A stretch of DNA of 64,000 nt from the NCBI RefSeq assembly GCF_014643915.1, contig NZ_BMKE01000009.1, forward strand, positions 1-64,000, given 5' to 3'. The notes below the pieces were generated by a model. The model had not been told where the DNA came from. It searched no databases and saw only the letters and a program-made list of their open reading frames with translations. Shown here in pieces: positions 59,976-64,000 of this stretch. This stretch comes from Oceanisphaera marina (GTDB taxonomy: Bacteria > Pseudomonadota > Gammaproteobacteria > Enterobacterales > Aeromonadaceae). Position numbers and translations under genes: made by a program. How positions within the stretch are numbered: position 1 is the first letter of the stretch; each line of letters begins with the position of its first letter.

Positions 59976-59991
59976 AAACCGTAACGCACGA

Positions 59992-60100
59992 GCTCACTTA
60001 CTGTGGGCAGTTAGGACAATGGGGCAGCACTTGATACAGCGAGCTTTAGAAGATGGATAAGAGGAATTTGAACCGCCCCAAGGAATGGGGCAATTGGGGC
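59992..60100 (+). repeat. Long direct repeat, copy B, right of hipBA
   Basis: This 109-bp segment is the partner of 58124-58231, in the same orientation, with about 16 scattered differences and one small indel. It also carries the GCCCC/GGGGC hairpin and one GTGGGCAG. It ends 73 bp before the higB start. Confidence 0.85.
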
Positions 60101-60145
60101 CGTGCCAACAACTCCTTTCAGTCAATCAAACTACAAACTTGCAAA

Positions 60146-60162
60146 AGTCCCAATATGGGACT
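60146..60162. promoter_or_regulatory. Probable higBA operator
   Basis: AGTCCCA-ATA-TGGGACT is a perfect 7-bp inverted repeat with a 3-bp spacer, 11 bp before the higB ATG and overlapping the expected promoter. HigA antitoxins repress their own operon through such palindromes; binding is inferred. Confidence 0.65.
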
Positions 60163-60173
60163 AACATCTGTTT

Positions 60174-60476
60174 ATGAGAATTATCGCACTATCAACCTTA
60201 AAAACATTTTGGGAAGACAGCCCAGAATACATTGACGCGAAAGAGCCAACTTTAGCGTGGTATAGGCATGCATTAAACGCTGATTGGGGATCACCGTCGG
60301 ATGTGAAACAGGACTTTAGAAATGCCAGCATCCTCAAAGATGGGCGTGTCGTGTTTAACATTGCCGGTAATAAATACCGATTAGTCGTTTGGATCAATTA
60401 TGCCTACAAGGTGGTTTACATACGGTTTATCGGCAGCCATGCACAATACGATCAAATTGATGTGCAAACGATTTAA
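60174..60476 (+). CDS. higB: HigB-type mRNA interferase toxin
   Basis: HigB toxins of the RelE superfamily cut mRNA on the ribosome. The 100-residue product matches the HigB family, with WYRHALNADWGSPSDVKQDF, the stretch FNIAGNKYRLVVWINYAY and the ending VYIRFIGSHAQYDQID, whose basic and aromatic residues form the active surface. It precedes the antitoxin gene, the reversed order typical of higBA. Confidence 0.93.
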   Translation: MRIIALSTLKTFWEDSPEYIDAKEPTLAWYRHALNADWGSPSDVKQDFRNASILKDGRVVFNIAGNKYRLVVWINYAYKVVYIRFIGSHAQYDQIDVQTI

Positions 60477-60507
60477 AGCCAAAAGGTAGTAACAAGAGGT
60501 AAATATA

Positions 60508-60879
60508 ATGGACATCAGACCTATTAAAACAGATGCCGACTACCGCGCGGCATTAAACGACATCGAAAACCTAATGATGGCGGAGCCAGATACCATTGAA
60601 GGCGAAAAGCTGGACATTTTGGTTACGTTAGTCGAGGCCTACGAAGCAAAGCATTTTCCAATGGATTTGCCAGATCCTGTTGAGGCAATAAAGTTTGAGA
60701 TGGAGCGCAAAGGATTAACGGTTAAAGATCTTGAACCCATGATAGGTAAAAGCAATCGTGTTTATGAAATCCTAAACCATAAGCGATCACTCACGCTAAA
60801 AATGATTTGGAAACTTCATGAAGGGCTAGGTATTCCAGCAGAGTCGCTCATCAAACCGCCGCAAGTTCGCGCTTCATAG
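60508..60879 (+). CDS. higA: HigA-type antitoxin
   Basis: The 123-residue product has an N-terminal region (1-60) like that of HigA proteins paired with this HigB type, beginning MDIRPIKTDADYRAAL, and a C-terminal helix-turn-helix with GLTVKDLEPMIGKSNRVYEI. It neutralises HigB and represses the operon. AAGAGG lies upstream of the ATG, 31 bp after higB. Confidence 0.93.
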   Translation: MDIRPIKTDADYRAALNDIENLMMAEPDTIEGEKLDILVTLVEAYEAKHFPMDLPDPVEAIKFEMERKGLTVKDLEPMIGKSNRVYEILNHKRSLTLKMIWKLHEGLGIPAESLIKPPQVRAS

Positions 60880-60904
60880 CGCTGCGCATAAAAGTTATGT
60901 TGTC

Positions 60905-61485
60905 ATGAATGACGCTCGCTACCCAAACATTTCTGCTATTGATAACAGGCTAGCTGAGCTTGAAAACGAAAAGCAGCAGCTTCTCGCATTAAGAGAGGCT
61001 TTGCATAGCGCTCAAAACGAGTGTTCACCCGTTAGTCCTTACAGAGCGCAGAGTACATACACTCACAACTTACCAAGATGGGTATAAGCACTGTCGTACT
61101 CAAAGGCGCCATGAAATCTGCCGAACGCAAGAACGCTGACAATCATCTGCAATCGGCTCAAATTGTCGTCGCAACAGGAAAATATGTGGGTGAAGGGTTT
61201 GACCTACCAAGACTGGATACGTTGTTTTTGGCCATGCCAATCGCATGGAAAGGTACATTGGCCCAATATGCCGGTCGAATTCATCGTGAATCGGAAGGAA
61301 AAACACAAGTCACCATTCACGACTATGTAGACTGCGCCCTCCCTATGCTGCAACGCATGTTTAAAAAACGCGAGAAAAGCTACAAGGCTATGGGGTACGC
61401 CCTTGAGTACATTGATGACAACAGTAACAAGCAACCTTCACTGAAGTTAGAAAACGTCCCTTCATCAAATACCAAGCCAAAATAA
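60905..61485 (+). pseudogene. Remnant of a TOTE-type superfamily-2 helicase
   Basis: Two fragments in different frames remain. The first (60905-61087) gives a short N-terminal coiled coil, RLAELENEKQQLLALREAL. The second (61078-61485, 135 residues) is the C-terminal part of a RecA2 helicase domain with motif V VATGKYVGEGFDLPRLDT, and motif VI QYAGRIHRE near residues 63-71, then LEYIDD. In full-length relatives a primase-like domain and the first helicase domain lie between; here hundreds of codons are missing, with a frame change at the junction. The TOTE (archaeo-eukaryotic primase plus helicase) assignment is from memory of family sequences. Confidence 0.75.
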
Positions 61486-61954
61486 ACAGCAGCACTTCAT
61501 TAAACACTTCCCCATGCCTTTACCCCCATACGCCAAAACCACTATCCGTTTGGCTTTTGGATCGAAACGCCAAACAGGGAAATTAGCCCATTCACTGTTT
61601 GGCGTCTCGATTGAAGTCCAAAGCCGGCAGGCCTTGCCAGTACTGGTTCAAAGCAAGGTTTGGCACTTTTTATACTCTAAACCAACCTCGAATCCAAAGT
61701 ACAAACCGTTTGATTTTTTAAACCCAGAATGCAAACGATCGTTTGGCGTCTCGATTTTTTTGCACTTGGCGAATGCCGCCAAACAGAGCCGCATTGGACG
61801 ATATATTTCAAACAGTTAGCCGCGCACAGGTCATCATAAAAAACCGATTTGACTGGTGAGTTTGATGGCCATTTCTTTCATCTAATTCACCACTGAGTCT
61901 GCACCCGACGACTGAAAATAGACGGCATGATGAACCAACAAGGTGATAAGTGAC
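61486..61954. other. Non-coding stretch with GTTTGGC repeats
   Basis: At least six copies of GTTTGGC or its complement occur between 61540 and 61790. GTTTGGCGTCTCGATT occurs exactly twice (61597-61612 and 61741-61756). A 17-bp inverted repeat with one mismatch joins 61561-61577 and 61595-61611, and TTGGCG/CGCCAA form a hairpin at 61766-61782. An open frame at 61514-61819 runs over these repeats and is not believed to be a gene. Confidence 0.65.
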
Positions 61955-62659
61955 GTGTTATGGGCAAGTGGTAACGATTGGGATAGAGAATGGATACAGC
62001 AGGTGGTCGCTTTACTGGTTGGGCATGGCGCGTTTACTCTCTACCCAGCATTAAGCCAGTGCGAGAATGCCGCCGAACGCTTAACCCGCTGGCTGACCTA
62101 TCAGTTACCGCGCGTTAAACAAGCACACGCAGGCTGCCCGATTCATCAATGGCTAAATAGCATTGGCGCACAAGTGATCTTAGAAAAATGGCAAAGCCCC
62201 GAGCAATGGCCAAACCTGTATTGGCTACCTTTACCTGAGGTTGATGGCCACGCGCAAGGCGGGTTAGTTTTGTTACCAGCGCATTTATTACCGGCAGATT
62301 TTTTATCGGTATATGTGGATGGCACAATTCAAACCAGAACATTGCAAGCAAACACGCCCGCCAACGCCTGCATCTTTTGGTGCATTTCGCCTTTATCTAA
62401 AACAGGAAAGCGCGCTACCTTGCACCCCAAACAGCAAAACCGAGCTTTTTGCCTGCCCAGTTCGTCGGAGCAAATGGGTAAATCGTGCATGGGGTTATTA
62501 CTGAGCGGTTTAAGAAAAGAAAGCCAAAAACGAAACGGCAGCGTGATCAGCCACCAGATTAACCTAGCGCTGCTGCACCACCTTTGTGGGCCGGAGAATG
62601 ATGTGTGGATTACGAGCAAATGCTTTGGTAACGAGAACGAAACTCAACAACAAGGCTAA
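61955..62659 (+). CDS. Unrecognised island protein
   Basis: The product of about 234 residues is not recognised. It is soluble, rich in Trp, Leu, His and Gln, with WLTYQLPRVKQAHAG, a central EVDGHAQGGLVLLPAHLLPA segment, several Cys (four of them between about residues 140 and 190), and the C-terminal LLHHLCGPENDVWI. The start is uncertain: a GTG at 61955 follows AAGGTG by 9 nt and a tiny frame (61927-61953) by 1 bp; a GTG at 61943 is in the same frame. It may be the C-terminal part of a larger gene. Confidence 0.55.
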   Translation: MLWASGNDWDREWIQQVVALLVGHGAFTLYPALSQCENAAERLTRWLTYQLPRVKQAHAGCPIHQWLNSIGAQVILEKWQSPEQWPNLYWLPLPEVDGHAQGGLVLLPAHLLPADFLSVYVDGTIQTRTLQANTPANACIFWCISPLSKTGKRATLHPKQQNRAFCLPSSSEQMGKSCMGLLLSGLRKESQKRNGSVISHQINLALLHHLCGPENDVWITSKCFGNENETQQQG

Positions 62660-62964
62660 ATAACTTGATATTTGTTTTGAAGAAAACCACAATTTCACTC
62701 AAGCTATTTAAAGCTGGTTGAGCCTTTACCTAGCGTTTTGGCTCGTGGCTGCGCCTCAGTCGCCGTTAAGACTGGGGCTTATCTCTTACAAACTACCCGA
62801 AATCACAATCTCAAGAAACGGGTAGCGGGAGGGGTGTTGTTGGTGCGATTTTAATATTAATAAAGCTGAATGGCCATCTATTCGCACCATCTCGTGTAGA
62901 ACCACGAAATGGTCAGCAATACCCGTTAATACCCCTGTTCACCTGCATTAAACAAAACCAAACT
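62660..62964. other. Non-coding gap between convergent island genes
   Basis: About 305 bp without a gene. A 7-bp inverted repeat (CTACCCG at 62793-62799, CGGGTAG at 62819-62825) may be a weak terminator. No other structure was seen. Confidence 0.5.
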
Positions 62965-63678
62965 TTAATAAATCCAATTATTATGTGCTAAAGGCATTCG
63001 GTTTAACAAATCACGGCGCTCTCGCCAATCGGGAAGTAGCTTGTCCATATACCCCTTGAAGCGTTCATTGTGATTACGCTCAAGCAAGTGCACCAATTCA
63101 TGCACTAGGATGTACTCCAAACACTCCGGTGGCTTTTTAGCAAGTTCTAAATTCAGCCATATACGCTTCGCCTGCGTGTTGCAGCTGCCCCACTTGGTTT
63201 TCATCTTTTTGATTCCCCAATCGGCAGCTGTAACGCCGATCTTATCTTCCCAAACAGGCAATAACTCAGCGATTCGCGCTTTAAGCGCATCTCGATAATA
63301 TGAGCTCAGTACCAGCGCCTTGTTCTCAAGCGTTGTTGCGGGATTGACATATAAATGCAATCGACCACGACCTAGCTTGACTTCATGCTTTCCGGAACGC
63401 TCGATAAGATTCAGACGGTAACGCCTGCCCCACAGGTAATGACATTCACCGCTAACCATTGCTCGATCAGATTGGCGAGGTTGTTTGGCAAAATCACTCT
63501 GCTGTTTCTTGATCCAAGGAATGCGGCTGATCACTGCCATACGGATTGCGGTTTCTGTCATAGATTCAGGAGCAGAAACACGCACACGCCCATCAGGTGG
63601 CAACACGCTGATATGAAGGTTTTTAATTGCCTTACGATTTAACTGCATCGCAATAGAACCAATTTCTACCTTAGGCAT
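62965..63678 (-). CDS. YgjP/WLM-type zinc metallopeptidase of a restriction locus
   Basis: The 237-residue product is a DUF45/YgjP-family metalloprotein. The zinc motif HELVH lies at residues 193-197 with a third histidine in ERNHNERF, and the family signature KWGSCNT precedes it. Genes of this type often follow hsdR in type I restriction loci; the function is unproven and could be cleavage or maturation of a restriction subunit. The ATG overlaps the hsdR stop by one base (TGATG), so the two are coupled. A TTG one codon upstream is less likely as start. Confidence 0.88.
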   Translation of the reverse strand: MPKVEIGSIAMQLNRKAIKNLHISVLPPDGRVRVSAPESMTETAIRMAVISRIPWIKKQQSDFAKQPRQSDRAMVSGECHYLWGRRYRLNLIERSGKHEVKLGRGRLHLYVNPATTLENKALVLSSYYRDALKARIAELLPVWEDKIGVTAADWGIKKMKTKWGSCNTQAKRIWLNLELAKKPPECLEYILVHELVHLLERNHNERFKGYMDKLLPDWRERRDLLNRMPLAHNNWIY

Positions 63679-64000
63679 CAATGGTACTCTTTTTGCGCTT
63701 TTGCCAATTCCATTACACCCTGAATATCCACCTCATACCCCGTCGTTTCTTCTCGCACCGCATTGGCAATTTCTCGCTCCTTAAATCGATCTCCCACCCA
63801 ATCCGCTTTTTTGGTATAACGAATGGCACTATCTATTTTGGTAGCCAGCAATTCATCTTGACCAAAATTATCGTAAAACGCGCGTTTTGGATTAGAGTCC
63901 ATCGATGGCGGATATTTAGCCGCTGTCTGCTCCGGACGTACAACCTTACGAGATAGCTCGCGGATTTTTTCCAGATACTCTTGATATTCAATCGCTTTTT
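63678..64000 (-). CDS. hsdR: Type I restriction enzyme subunit R, C-terminal part
   Basis: The frame is open from the window edge to the stop at 63678, giving the last 107 residues. The segment SNPKRAFYDNFGQDELLAT and the following KIDSAIRYTKKADWVGDRF and FKEREIANAV match the C-terminal region of HsdR, the motor and nuclease subunit that translocates and cuts DNA lacking the cognate methylation. The helicase and nuclease domains and the partner hsdM and hsdS genes must lie beyond the window. Confidence 0.88.
   Translation of the reverse strand, partial: KAIEYQEYLEKIRELSRKVVRPEQTAAKYPPSMDSNPKRAFYDNFGQDELLATKIDSAIRYTKKADWVGDRFKEREIANAVREETTGYEVDIQGVMELAKAQKEYH

Noticed and set aside
58124-60100. 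Long direct repeats as integron attC sites
   Set aside because: The GTTRRRY and RYYYAAC core sites with proper imperfect palindrome were not found, and no integron integrase is present in the window.
61514-61819. 101-codon frame in the GTTTGGC repeat block
   Set aside because: It spans direct and inverted repeats, has no ribosome site and no domain-like composition.
61927-61953. Eight-codon frame before the unknown island gene
   Set aside because: Too short to support as a gene. It may be a leader peptide, but the sequence gives no evidence beyond its spacing.

Overview
The window is chromosomal DNA of a gammaproteobacterium. Gene orders known from Enterobacterales, Vibrionales and Aeromonadales recur here: rpmE/priA, argS-ftsN-hslVU-rraA-zapB, lexA/plsB/ubiAC, glpEG, tdh-kbl, the hldD-waa core-LPS block, coaD-mutM-rpmG-rpmB-radC, and coaBC-dut-slmA with pyrE-rph-yicC. 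Protein sequences and the mixture of enteric gene order with an aa3-type cytochrome oxidase cluster suggest an Aeromonadales member (Oceanimonas/Oceanisphaera/Zobellella-like). That placement is inference, not proof. No rRNA, tRNA or CRISPR array was seen.

Layout. (1) 1-7.8 kb: rpmE (-), priA, argS, an ftsN-like SPOR gene, hslV, hslU and rraA (+), ending at a bidirectional terminator. (2) 7.8-11.4 kb (-): zapB, then trmL, a small membrane protein and cysE as one unit, then a dinF-type MATE gene. (3) 11.5-19.6 kb: a complete aa3 cytochrome c oxidase cluster (coxB, coxA, ctaG, coxC, SURF1, a small assembly protein, ctaA, ctaB, SCO), with one DUF2909-type gene on the opposite strand. It lies between dinF and lexA, which are adjacent in E. 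coli. (4) 19.9-26.2 kb: lexA with two SOS boxes, plsB, ubiC-ubiA, a FliL-like protein, glpE-glpG. (5) 26.4-31.3 kb: livKHMGF branched-chain amino-acid transport. (6) 31.5-34.6 kb: kbl-tdh threonine catabolism and a TetR regulator. (7) 34.7-44.1 kb: lipopolysaccharide inner-core synthesis (hldD, two paralogous glycosyltransferases, one of them very AT-rich, waaF, waaA, kdkA, an OpsX-like heptosyltransferase, a WaaE-like glucosyltransferase and a further GT9 gene). (8) 44.1-56.2 kb: coaD, mutM, rpmGB, radC, coaBC, dut, slmA, mscS, a membrane sulfatase-fold transferase, cheV, pyrE, rph, yicC.

(9) From about 56.3 kb to the right edge the DNA becomes a genomic island of lower GC. It begins at the 3' end of yicC with a tyrosine integrase in the same orientation. 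The island holds a small membrane protein, a hipBA module bounded by two ~108-bp imperfect direct repeats, a higBA module with its own palindromic operator, the internally deleted remnant of a superfamily-2 helicase resembling those of TOTE conflict systems, a non-coding stretch built of GTTTGGC repeats, an unrecognised 234-residue protein, and (-) a WLM/YgjP-type metallopeptidase translationally coupled to the C-terminus of a type I restriction subunit HsdR that runs off the window. The far end of the island is not in the window.

A second theme is a family of degenerate intergenic repeats built on GTGAAGAGTAAAGGGTGAAGAGGACGA and GCCACGGAATCCACGGA, usually as inverted pairs at gene ends. At least five copies lie between 9.8 and 54.5 kb. 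In two of them the repeat supplies the stop codon of the neighbouring gene.
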